A stretch of DNA of 40,917 nucleotides from an uncultured Bacteroidota bacterium (GTDB taxonomy: Bacteria; Bacteroidota; Bacteroidia; Chitinophagales; Chitinophagaceae): NCBI GenBank assembly GCA_903881585.1, contig CAIRTW010000302.1, positions 1 through 40,917 of the forward strand, in the 5' to 3' direction. Below the pieces are notes generated by a model. It did not search any database, was not told the DNA's origin, and worked only from the letters and a program-made list of their open reading frames with translations. Positions 34,381 through 40,917 of this stretch are shown here, piece after piece (position 1 is the first letter of the stretch; the number at the start of each line of letters is the position of its first letter). A program made the translations under genes and the position numbers.

Positions 34381-35142
34381 TTGAATCCACTGATACAGGA
34401 AATAGTTAAAGACCCACTTGCCACCTTACTGATCATCGGTAATCTTATTCTTATTGAAAGTCTTCTTTCTGTTGACAATGCTGCTGTGCTGGCCACCATG
34501 GTTATGGACCTTTCTCCGCGCAACAGGAAACGTGCTTTGAAGTATGGGATCTTCGGCGCATATTTTTTCCGCGGTGCATGCCTCATCTTTGCTTCATTCC
34601 TCATCAAGGTTTGGTGGCTCAAAGCCGTTGGTGGCCTTTACCTTTTGTTTCTTGTGGGGAAGTGGGTGCAGGGTAAAATGCGGAAAAGCGCCCACGAAGA
34701 ACATACGGATAAGGACAGCAGCAGGCTTTATAAATTAACCGTCGGCAAACTCGGTGTTTTTTGGGCTACGGTTATTTCAGTAGAGCTGATGGACCTGGCT
34801 TTCTCAATGGATAATGTGTTTGCCGCTGTTGCCTTCTCAAACAATATTCTTATTATCCTTTGCGGCGTTTTTATTGGTATCCTCGCCATGCGTTTTGTAG
34901 CACAAGGCTTTGTGAAACTCATGGAGCATTATCCTTTCCTGGAGGCTTGTGCATACGCTGTAATTGGTATCCTTGGCATTAAATTATCGCTTTCACTTTA
35001 CCAGCATTTTTATCCGGCATCTGCATTAAGTGATTTCTTAAATAGCTCCAAGGTCGACTGGGGCACATCCGCTGTTACTATCTGCATCTTTTTTATACCT
35101 GTTATTACAAGCTTTTTATTTAGTTTCCCTAAGAGAAAATGA
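34381..35142 (+). CDS. TerC-family membrane protein
   Basis: The protein has 253 residues starting at TTG 34381; the first in-frame ATG is 39 codons on and would remove conserved residues. About seven hydrophobic segments are present. Both TerC signature regions are visible: ESLLSVDNAAVLA (E26, D32, N33) and VELMDLAFSMDNVFAAV (E135, D138, D144, N145). TerC proteins are linked to tellurite resistance and, in several bacteria, to manganese export and metal loading of exported proteins; which applies here is unknown. It is a single gene, convergent with the thioesterase. Confidence 0.88.
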   Translation: MNPLIQEIVKDPLATLLIIGNLILIESLLSVDNAAVLATMVMDLSPRNRKRALKYGIFGAYFFRGACLIFASFLIKVWWLKAVGGLYLLFLVGKWVQGKMRKSAHEEHTDKDSSRLYKLTVGKLGVFWATVISVELMDLAFSMDNVFAAVAFSNNILIILCGVFIGILAMRFVAQGFVKLMEHYPFLEACAYAVIGILGIKLSLSLYQHFYPASALSDFLNSSKVDWGTSAVTICIFFIPVITSFLFSFPKRK

Positions 35143-35159
35143 TATGGTTTAGATTTTGA

Positions 35160-35615
35160 TCAAGCGTTTTCCTGGATTTTTTGCCCTTTTTTGTTCCTTA
35201 CCGCTACCGTTAGCCGACTTACACAAACTAAGTTTTCCTGCTCATCACGTATTTTTATGTCCCATACGTGAGTTGTTGATCCAATGTGCAATGGAGTAAC
35301 AGTTGCAGTGACAATGCCACTTTTTTTTGCCCGCACATGGTTGCAGTTTATCTCAATTCCTACACAGATCTGGTGGTCTGCATCTATCACTAGCCACGAG
35401 GCCACACTTCCCGCTGTTTCCGCCAGCACAGCGGATGCGCCGCCATGCAGCAGCCCATAAGGCTGGCAGGTTTTCGGGCCAACAGGCATAGTAACCTTCA
35501 AAAAATCAGGGCCAATTTCAGTGAATTTTATTTCAAGAAATTCAGCCATTGTGTTAACAGAAATACTGTTAATGATTTCGGCAGAGGCGTTCCTCGATTT
35601 CCATAATATATTCAT
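35160..35615 (-). CDS. hotdog-fold thioesterase (PaaI/YdiI type)
   Basis: The protein has 151 residues. The active-site region is LLHGGASAVLAETAGSVAS with H57-G58-G59 and catalytic E66, as in PaaI/YdiI acyl-CoA thioesterases. The remainder has the usual hotdog beta-strands (NCNHVRAKKSGIVTATV). It would hydrolyse an acyl- or aroyl-CoA; no menaquinone or phenylacetate genes are adjacent to suggest which. The gene is divergent from the saccharopine dehydrogenase-like gene. Confidence 0.88.
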   Translation of the reverse strand: MNILWKSRNASAEIINSISVNTMAEFLEIKFTEIGPDFLKVTMPVGPKTCQPYGLLHGGASAVLAETAGSVASWLVIDADHQICVGIEINCNHVRAKKSGIVTATVTPLHIGSTTHVWDIKIRDEQENLVCVSRLTVAVRNKKGQKIQENA

Positions 35616-35687
35616 GTTATTAAGTATTTAATGAATTGATTAAAAATATAGGTAAAAAAGCGTTATGAAATTACTAAGATATACTAT

Positions 35688-35695
35688 TAACTTTG
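35688..35695 (+). promoter_or_regulatory. -7 promoter element of the saccharopine dehydrogenase-like gene
   Basis: TAACTTTG is a full TAnnTTTG match 41 bp before ATG 35737. Because it lies inside the longer alternative frame, it supports the downstream start. Confidence 0.45.
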
Positions 35696-35736
35696 GACAA
35701 GGTTATATTGATTTTTACATTTTTTTGACAAAGAAC

Positions 35737-37065
35737 ATGCAAACAATATTGATTGCCGGAGCCGGTAAATCATCAATTTATCTTATTCAATACCTTCTCA
35801 CACACGCGGCACGCAATAAGTGGAAGGTCATAGTAGCTGATGGCGATGAAAATGCCATTGCAGAAAAGATAAAAAAAAGTCCATATGCGGAGGCTGCCGT
35901 AATTGATATTTCAAAAGCATCCGACAGGGAGCCGCTGGTGAAGCGCGCCGATATTGTCGTTTCGCTTATGCCGCCGCATCTTCATATTCACCTGGCCAAG
36001 GATTGCCTCAAACATAAGAAAAATCTCATTACCTCTTCATACATCTCCGAGGAGATGAGGGAAATGGATAAGGCAGTGAAAGAAGCCGGACTCATGTTCA
36101 TGTGCGAAATGGGCCTCGATCCAGGAATAGATCACATGACTGCAAATAAAATAATTCATAGCATACATCGTGTTGCAGGTGTCATCATTAGCTTTAAGTC
36201 ATACTGCGGTGGACTGATAGCCCCAGAGAGCGATAACAACCCGTGGCATTATAAATTCAGTTGGAATCCCAAAAATGTAATTAGTGCAGGACTGGGCGGT
36301 GCAAAATATCTGAGCGCAGGCAAAGAGGTAGATGTGCCCTATGAAAAAATGTTTGAAAACAACAAAAAGGTAAAAGTTGGCGACCTCGGTATGCTTGCTT
36401 ACTACCCTAACAGGGATTCTCTTCGCTATCTGGATATATATGATGTGCCGGATATAAAGACCTTCATGCGTGCCACATTACGGCACCCTTCATTCTGTAA
36501 AGGATGGAACGCTATCATATCCCTGGGGCTCACTGCACAAGATGACGCATTCGACACAAAAGGCTTTACCTATGCTTCGTTTTTGAAACAAAAAACAGGC
36601 CTTAAAGATAAAACACCGTTACAGCAGCATGTTGCAAAAAAACTGGGCGTTGCAGAAGATGATAAGGTGATGTCCATGTTGCAGTGGCTGGGCCTTTTTG
36701 AAGAAATATCGTTAAAACCAGGAAAATTTTCTTCTGCAGATATACTCCTTGATCTGCTCCTCGAAAAATGGAAAATGGCATCCATTGAAAAAGACATGGT
36801 AGCCATGCAGCATGAAATAGAGTACATGCACAAGGATAAAAAGATCAAGCTGACCAGTTCTATGGTGATCAAGGGCGAGAACCGTGAATACTCTGCAATG
36901 GCGCAAACGGTCGGCCTTCCAATAGCTATCCTGGCCCGGCTGGTATTGACTAAGAAGGTGAAGCCGCCCACTGGCGTTATCCTTCCCATTATGGCGTCAA
37001 TATACCGACCAGTGCTTACTGAGCTCAGCCACCACGGCATTGTCTTTACAGAAGAGGTGGAATGA
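35737..37065 (+). CDS. saccharopine dehydrogenase-like oxidoreductase
   Basis: The protein has 442 residues from ATG 35737; an ATG 24 codons upstream is not used, because a -7 box lies between and the family begins at the Rossmann strand. The NAD(P)-binding motif is ILIAGAGKSS, and VIVADGDENAI marks the second strand. DIVVSLMPPHLH and the CEMGLDPGIDHM block are typical of the saccharopine dehydrogenase/homospermidine synthase group. The enzyme may make or break saccharopine in lysine metabolism; a carboxynorspermidine dehydrogenase-like role is the alternative. A terminator follows. Confidence 0.85.
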   Translation: MQTILIAGAGKSSIYLIQYLLTHAARNKWKVIVADGDENAIAEKIKKSPYAEAAVIDISKASDREPLVKRADIVVSLMPPHLHIHLAKDCLKHKKNLITSSYISEEMREMDKAVKEAGLMFMCEMGLDPGIDHMTANKIIHSIHRVAGVIISFKSYCGGLIAPESDNNPWHYKFSWNPKNVISAGLGGAKYLSAGKEVDVPYEKMFENNKKVKVGDLGMLAYYPNRDSLRYLDIYDVPDIKTFMRATLRHPSFCKGWNAIISLGLTAQDDAFDTKGFTYASFLKQKTGLKDKTPLQQHVAKKLGVAEDDKVMSMLQWLGLFEEISLKPGKFSSADILLDLLLEKWKMASIEKDMVAMQHEIEYMHKDKKIKLTSSMVIKGENREYSAMAQTVGLPIAILARLVLTKKVKPPTGVILPIMASIYRPVLTELSHHGIVFTEEVE

Positions 37066-37070
37066 TATTA

Positions 37071-37167
37071 ATGTGCAAATAACTAAATGTGCAAATGCGA
37101 AAATGCCCGCATTTTTTCTTTTTTTGATTTCAGGATATAGGTTCCCGAAATTTGCACATTTGCACAT
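37071..37167. repeat. direct and inverted ATGTGCAAAT copies
   Basis: ATGTGCAAAT occurs at 37071-37080 and 37087-37096; the reverse complement ATTTGCACAT occurs at 37150-37159 and 37158-37167. The set can fold into a large stem around the terminator between two convergent genes. It may serve as a bidirectional transcript end. Confidence 0.6.
37100..37120 (+). terminator. terminator hairpin after the saccharopine dehydrogenase-like gene
   Basis: AAAATG (37100-37105) pairs with CATTTT (37110-37115) over CCCG, followed by a T-rich tract with one C. It is nested within the ATGTGCAAAT repeats. Confidence 0.55.
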
Positions 37168-37182
37168 TTCCTGATTTACATA

Positions 37183-37629
37183 TTACTTAAGGTACCTGCG
37201 TATCTCGCGTTCCACGTCTTTCGATTTCATGGTCTCGCGTTTGTCGTGCAGGTTTTTGCCCTTGCCTAGCCCTATCTCCACTTTCGCATAACCTTTCTCG
37301 TTGATGAAAATATTTAATGGAACGATGGTGAACCCCTTTTCCTTCACCTTGGTCTGCCATTTATTCAATTCTTTCCGTTGCAATAACAGTTTCCGGTCAT
37401 GAACGGGTATATGGCCTGCATAGCCGGCATTCACATACTCAGCTATATACAGGCTCTTTATCCAAAGCTCTCCATTGTCAAAAAAGCAATAACTGTCATT
37501 GAAACTTACCTTGCTATTCCGCACTGATTTTATTTCAGACCCGGTGAGCATAATTCCTGCCTTTAGCCGGTCTTCAATGGCATATTCAAACGTAGCAGGC
37601 CGGTTCTTTATGAAAACATTTTCTGACAA
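37183..37629 (-). CDS. smpB: SsrA-binding protein SmpB
   Basis: The protein has 148 residues and starts at TTG 37629; no ATG exists upstream in frame and the family alignment supports this start (SENVFIKNRPATFEY). SmpB binds tmRNA and brings it to stalled ribosomes for trans-translation. Family features include GIMLTGSEIKSVRNSKVSF and the basic C-terminal tail GKGKNLHDKRETMKSKD, which enters the ribosome decoding site. No ssrA gene was seen in the window. It follows accD in the same direction after a 171-bp gap with a long inverted repeat. Confidence 0.95.
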   Translation of the reverse strand: MSENVFIKNRPATFEYAIEDRLKAGIMLTGSEIKSVRNSKVSFNDSYCFFDNGELWIKSLYIAEYVNAGYAGHIPVHDRKLLLQRKELNKWQTKVKEKGFTIVPLNIFINEKGYAKVEIGLGKGKNLHDKRETMKSKDVEREIRRYLK

Positions 37630-37646
37630 GGCTTTATTTGGAATTT

Positions 37647-37808
37647 GGAATTAGTAATTTGGAATGGTTTGGATTTAGGGATTCTCAGTTTGGATTTGGA
37701 TTAGGTTTGTAATTGTGGATTTGGTATTTCAGCAATACTCACTTAAGACTGATATTTGGAATTCGAAGAGATAGCGAATAGAAATCCAAATTCCCAATTA
37801 CTAATTCC
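37647..37808. repeat. long-range inverted repeat between accD and smpB
   Basis: The 19-bp arms at 37647-37665 and 37790-37808 match as reverse complements at 18 of 19 positions, separated by 124 bp. The right arm covers the last two codons and the stop of accD. The spacer is also GGATTTGG-rich. It could act as a transcript end or processing structure for accD. Confidence 0.55.
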
Positions 37809-38673
37809 TTACTACCAAATCCTCCTTCATGAACCACTCCAGCGCCATCCCCAGTTTATGTTTCAGCGTCTTGCGGTCAGCTATATAATCCAGGAATCCA
37901 TGCTCCAGCAAAAACTCGGAACGCTGGAAACCCGCAGGCAGGTCTTTCTTGATCGTTTCTTTTATTACGCGCGGGCCCGCAAAGCAGATCAGCGCCTGTG
38001 GTTCTGCAATGTTTATATCGCCCAGCATGGCGTAAGACGCAGTAACGCCCCCCGTTGTCGGGTCGGTCATGAGAGAGATATATGGTAGCCGTGCCTTGGC
38101 CAGTTGAGTTAGTTTTGCGGCTGTTTTGGCCATCTGCATCAGCGAGAAGGCGCTTTCCATCATCCTTGCCCCGCCCGACTTCGAAATGACCATCAGGGGG
38201 AGTTTGTGCTTTATGCAGTGGTCTATAGCTCTGCTTATCTTTTCACCCACCACAGACCCCATAGAGCCGCCAATGAAATTAAAATTCATACAGGCCACTA
38301 CAAAGCCCATACCGTTCAGTTTACCTTCACCTACGGTCATGGCATCCTTCAGCCCTGTATTTTTTTGTGCCTCTACCAACCGTTCGTTATAAGGCTTCAT
38401 ATCCACAAAGCCCAGGAAGTCCTTAGGGGTAATGTTTTCAAAAAGTAAATTGTACTCATTATTATCAAACAGTATCTCGAAGTATTCGGCTGAATTTATC
38501 CGGTTGTGATAGCCGCATTCTTTGCACACATAAAGGTTGTCATGCAGTTCTTTAACAGTCACGGTAGCTTTGCATTGAGGGCATTTGTGCCACAAGCCAT
38601 CGGGGGTTTCCTTCTTTTCTTCGGTAGTGGTAAGAATGCCTTTTTTATTGCGACGAAACCAGGTTGATGACAT
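37801..38673 (-). CDS. accD: acetyl-CoA carboxylase carboxyltransferase subunit beta
   Basis: The protein has 290 residues from ATG 38673; a longer frame exists but the family begins at this [12 protein letters not shown], and the promoter sits upstream of it. AccD with AccA moves the carboxyl group from carboxybiotin to acetyl-CoA, the first step of fatty-acid synthesis. The zinc ribbon is C31, C34, C50, C53. The carboxyltransferase core has [26 protein letters not shown] and FAGPRVI. It is monocistronic here; accA and accBC are not in the window. Confidence 0.96.
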   Translation of the reverse strand: MSSTWFRRNKKGILTTTEEKKETPDGLWHKCPQCKATVTVKELHDNLYVCKECGYHNRINSAEYFEILFDNNEYNLLFENITPKDFLGFVDMKPYNERLVEAQKNTGLKDAMTVGEGKLNGMGFVVACMNFNFIGGSMGSVVGEKISRAIDHCIKHKLPLMVISKSGGARMMESAFSLMQMAKTAAKLTQLAKARLPYISLMTDPTTGGVTASYAMLGDINIAEPQALICFAGPRVIKETIKKDLPAGFQRSEFLLEHGFLDYIADRKTLKHKLGMALEWFMKEDLVVRN

Positions 38674-38980
38674 AGTCAAAATTAATTTGAACGGACGGCA
38701 AAGATAAAGAGTTAGGAACGTTGACAAAAATAAAATCCACTAAGTTGGGTAAGTATTTTTCTTTTATGCAAGTTGCAAAATCTGCGAATAGTGAGCTATT
38801 TAAAGACTTTTGCAACGACGCAGAAATGGAAAAGAGTTATTCAAATTGGTGGATTTTTTTTTTGTCATCGTTCCGGGTCGGTTAAAAGGCCTATATGGCT
38901 AAATCTGCCATGGATTAGAACTGTGACTTTGAATTTGTTTTCCATGGACTTTGGAATTTTCTCTTTGGATTTTCAAGGCG
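38674..38980. other. 307-bp intergenic stretch upstream of accD
   Basis: It holds the accD promoter (38699-38727), a perfect 9-bp inverted repeat GTTGCAAAA (38772-38780) / TTTTGCAAC (38808-38816), a nine-T run near 38858, and CCATGGA copies. The 3' end of the outer-membrane protein gene (stop at 38981) borders it. An open frame beginning at a TTG (38773) has no recognisable features and is not accepted. Confidence 0.5.
38699..38727 (-). promoter_or_regulatory. promoter of accD
   Basis: The minus strand has TTG (plus 38725-38727), 18 bp, then TATCTTTG (plus 38699-38706), a good match to the Bacteroidota consensus. The -7 box ends 25 bp before ATG 38673. Confidence 0.7.
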
Positions 38981-39622
38981 TTACTTCCTATACAAGCCAA
39001 AATTCAAACCAGCCCCCAGCATTATACCGCCCAAAAATCCACCGGGGCTAAGGCTTCTTACCCGTTGCCTGGCCTGGTCGCTTAGCGGATCTCCGTATAT
39101 CTCGTGGTAGTGTGCGGGGGTCAACGCTATAGATTTGCCGAAGTCAACAAAAAAGCGATTGTATTTCTTACCCAGGTTCCAGTAATGGTAGACAGCTATA
39201 AAGGCATTGGCGTCCGGTTTTAGGGAAAGCGCCACTTTTTCAGTGCTGTTGTAAATAGTCGACAGGTTCAGTTTTATATTTTCTTCACCCGAACTGAATG
39301 TAAAACCTCCGGCCAGCGCCCAGCCTCTGTGCGCCTCTTTCAGATAGTATTTACCGCCCAGGTACAGCTTATTTCCCCATGTGCCGGGGCCCGCTCCTAC
39401 ATCCAGGGTTATGAAGTTTGTCACCCGTATGTTAAAGTCAAGGCCAAAAACGCCTGCTGAGTTGTCAAGGCCGGTGCTAAGCCCTATGTAGCATACAGGA
39501 GGCCTTTTGGGCATCGTGTGCTTTTGCTTTTTTGTAGTAAGGCCCGTAGCGCTATCCGCCTGTTGCGCATGGGCGTGCGTGCAGGTAATTAAAATAATGA
39601 GCAGCAGAACGTATTTTTTCAT
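38981..39622 (-). CDS. outer-membrane beta-barrel protein
   Basis: The protein has 213 residues from ATG 39622. A longer frame would place residues before a clear signal peptide (KKYVLLLIILITCTHAHAQ), so this ATG is chosen. The mature part has alternating hydrophobic strands (FGLDFNIRVTNFITLDVGAG, GWALAGGFTFSSG) and ends GFLGGIMLGAGLNFGLYRK, as in small outer-membrane porin-like barrels. A His- and Lys-rich stretch (KKQKHTMPKRPP, about 29-41) follows the signal. No specific family is recognised. Confidence 0.75.
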   Translation of the reverse strand: MKKYVLLLIILITCTHAHAQQADSATGLTTKKQKHTMPKRPPVCYIGLSTGLDNSAGVFGLDFNIRVTNFITLDVGAGPGTWGNKLYLGGKYYLKEAHRGWALAGGFTFSSGEENIKLNLSTIYNSTEKVALSLKPDANAFIAVYHYWNLGKKYNRFFVDFGKSIALTPAHYHEIYGDPLSDQARQRVRSLSPGGFLGGIMLGAGLNFGLYRK

Positions 39623-39871
39623 TTTATGCAAAACGATTGAGGGTTGCTGTAAAAGTATCGCTAATATAGAACAAAGAGAGCGTTTTATAGTCACTGTTAA
39701 AAAAATTGGTATAGCTCCCTGTCTGGTTGTTAAATGCCTGATGTATTCTTCCCTCCAAAAGAGCAAAGTGCTGTCATTGGCATCATTTTAAGCGAATATG
39801 CTTTGGCCAGGCACCAATGATTTTGAAAAGCCCGGAAAGTAGATCGGGTATTATTAACGAAAACGAGCAGC

Positions 39872-40273
39872 ATGAACGCGCATGAATTTAGGATCGGAAA
39901 TTACGTAGAGATTGAAGGGGTCATCGCCCTGATATTAGCGATAGACAGTGATGGTAAAGAGGCACTGATAGAAACCCGCACTTCAAAAGACAAGCGAATA
40001 AAGACAAAAATAAGTAAGGTTAAACCCGTGGCCCTCGCCTTAAAATTACTGACAGAGCGTTGCCATTTTGATAAAACTGCAAGGCATAACATAGGTATCG
40101 ACGATTACATTTGTTTCCTGGAATTTAAGGAAGGATATATTTCGCTGCTTAACTGTAGCGGGGAGGTGATGATACGCTTCATGGACATCCGCAATCTGCA
40201 CCAGCTGCAGAACCTGTATTACGCACTCAAAGGAACCGAAATGGAAATGGAAGAGTTTCCGCATTTGGCTTAA
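39872..40273 (+). CDS. conserved hypothetical protein (MNAHEFRIGN type)
   Basis: The protein has 133 residues. The N-terminus (MNAHEFRIGNYVEIEGVI) and C-terminus (LHQLQNLYYALKGTEMEME) match a widespread Bacteroidota family found in chromosomes and prophage-like regions, with no assigned function. It has no signal peptide or membrane segment. It lies 249 bp after the outer-membrane protein start, upstream of the DUF4160 pair, so this end of the window looks like accessory DNA. No phage structural genes are visible. Confidence 0.75.
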   Translation: MNAHEFRIGNYVEIEGVIALILAIDSDGKEALIETRTSKDKRIKTKISKVKPVALALKLLTERCHFDKTARHNIGIDDYICFLEFKEGYISLLNCSGEVMIRFMDIRNLHQLQNLYYALKGTEMEMEEFPHLA

Positions 40274-40308
40274 TCTATAATTTACATTCGCAAAAAATAG
40301 GATATTAT

Positions 40309-40331
40309 ATGTATCTATTTAGGTACATTTG
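40309..40331 (+). promoter_or_regulatory. promoter and overlapping operator-like palindrome of the DUF4160/DUF2442 pair
   Basis: TACATTTG (40324-40331) is a full -7 match. The inverted repeat ATGTATCT-ATTT-AGGTACAT (40309-40328) has 7 of 8 arm positions complementary and overlaps this -7 box, as expected for autorepression. The -7 box ends 25 bp before ATG 40357. Confidence 0.5.
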
Positions 40332-40356
40332 CAGATAGAAATATCTTTTAATAAAG

Positions 40357-40650
40357 ATGGCGCCCTTATTAGCCGAGAAAGATGGTGTAAGTATTGTCAT
40401 ACAAGGAAGGGAGCATCTTCCGGCGCATATTCATGTTGGTTATGGGGACGATGAGGCCTTAATAGATATCAGGACCGGTGAAATGTTTGAAGGTTACATA
40501 CCGGCTAAGAAGCTCAGAATAGTTCAGGCATGGCTTGCTACGCGCGAAAACCGGGAAATTGTGGAAGAAAATTTTTACGAACTAAACCCCAGGTTACGAC
40601 TACCGGATACTAAACCGGCTAAAAAAGGTAAAAGAAAAGGAGGTAAATAA
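40357..40650 (+). CDS. DUF4160-domain protein
   Basis: The protein has 97 residues. Family features are REHLPAHIHVGYGDDEALI with two histidines, RTGEMFEGYIPAKKLRIV, and WLATRENREIVEENF. The C-terminus is very basic (KPAKKGKRKGGK), suggesting nucleic-acid contact. DUF4160 genes are usually followed by DUF2442 genes and have been proposed as toxin-antitoxin-like modules; activity is unproven. It is directly followed by such a gene, with stop and next start only 1 bp apart. Confidence 0.85.
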   Translation: MAPLLAEKDGVSIVIQGREHLPAHIHVGYGDDEALIDIRTGEMFEGYIPAKKLRIVQAWLATRENREIVEENFYELNPRLRLPDTKPAKKGKRKGGK

Positions 40651-40651
40651 A

Positions 40652-40917
40652 ATGAAAAGTATAGCTGGAAAAAGGTTACCGAAAATTTTGAAGATCAACC
40701 GGATTGACAAAAAGAGGCTACGCCTTTCTGTTTTGTTCAGTGACGGCACAGACAGGATACTTGACTTCGGAGACATTTTTAGATCAGAATGGAAAGTGAC
40801 TAAAGAAGACTTGGAATACGTCCTTTTTGATCCGAATGAATTTGCGAAAGTCACTATAGAAAATCATACACTGTCATGGAACAATGTTCCTGTTTTTATT
40901 ACTGGGCTTGATGGAAA
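40652..40917 (+). CDS. DUF2442-like protein (partial, cut by the window end)
   Basis: It starts at ATG 40652 right after the DUF4160 stop (40650) and continues past the window end; at least 88 residues are visible. The sequence has the DUF2442 pattern of VLFSDGTDRILDFGDIF, a middle DPNEFAKVTIENH and TLSWNNVPVF (cf. a VxWPNGxD-like end). It is basic at the N-terminus. It should be cotranscribed and perhaps translationally coupled with DUF4160. It is the partner of that gene in a proposed toxin-antitoxin-like pair. Confidence 0.72.
   Translation, partial: MKSIAGKRLPKILKINRIDKKRLRLSVLFSDGTDRILDFGDIFRSEWKVTKEDLEYVLFDPNEFAKVTIENHTLSWNNVPVFITGLDG

Noticed and set aside
38773..39051. A plus-strand frame between accD and the outer-membrane protein gene
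   Set aside because: It starts at TTG within an inverted repeat, has low-complexity composition and overlaps the 3' end of the barrel gene.
39872..40917. A prophage
   Set aside because: One hypothetical protein of a family also seen in phages and a DUF4160 pair are not enough; no integrase, capsid or lysis gene is visible.
1..40917. A CRISPR array or complete insertion sequence
   Set aside because: No regularly spaced identical repeats with unique spacers and no transposase-like frame were found; the 16928-17058 units are too few and too diverged for CRISPR.

Overview
The window looks like chromosomal DNA from a Bacteroidota bacterium, most plausibly of the Chitinophagaceae or a neighbouring family. 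The evidence is four proteins with type IX secretion (T9SS) C-terminal sorting domains, several promoters of the Bacteroidota type (TAnnTTTG at -7, sometimes TTG near -33), the lack of Shine-Dalgarno sequences, a tRNA gene without encoded CCA, and families typical of the phylum (DUF4476, CarboxypepD_reg-like TonB receptors, LRGPP-tailed small proteins). The lineage is an inference from content; no marker gene was compared.

Layout. Positions 1-650: the 3' part of a tRNA-Gly(CCC) and a Uma2-type nuclease-fold protein. Positions 799-10865: two paralogous secreted M43-type metalloproteases flank an Ig-like T9SS protein and a probable metal-homeostasis cassette. The cassette has a MerC-like membrane protein divergent from a Fur/Zur-type regulator with two TGCAAC-N3-GTTGCA operators between them, a small His-rich LRGPP-tailed protein, and a TonB-dependent receptor. 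Positions 10968-17084: ftsE, fmt, a 585-bp non-coding stretch, a hypothetical gene, a pair of glycosyltransferases, a DUF763 protein and a small array of hairpin-forming repeats. Positions 17085-24571: a large M1-type peptidase, a membrane protein overlapping lipB, a T9SS-secreted protein, a lipoprotein, and a LuxE-like adenylate-forming enzyme. Positions 24669-30815: an RND efflux operon (LRGPP-tailed small protein, TolC, RND pump, adaptor) with a clear promoter. Positions 30857-39622: mostly housekeeping and conserved envelope genes (Pmp3-like, DUF4349, DUF4476, FAD reductase, TerC, thioesterase, saccharopine dehydrogenase-like, smpB, accD, outer-membrane barrel). Positions 39872-40917: an accessory end with a hypothetical protein and a DUF4160/DUF2442 pair that is cut by the window edge.

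How genes work together. The best candidate for a little-described system is the pairing of small LRGPP-tailed envelope proteins with metal or efflux transporters. One copy sits between the Fur/Zur-type regulator and the TonB receptor; the other is the first gene of the RND operon. The two proteins share an AH-x(4-5)-LRGPP C-terminus but otherwise differ. The regulator and the MerC-like gene appear to share one operator/promoter region, so their expression is probably coupled to metal status. Several start codons were moved from the longest possible frame to internal ATGs where promoter position, signal peptide or family alignment demanded it; these are noted gene by gene.
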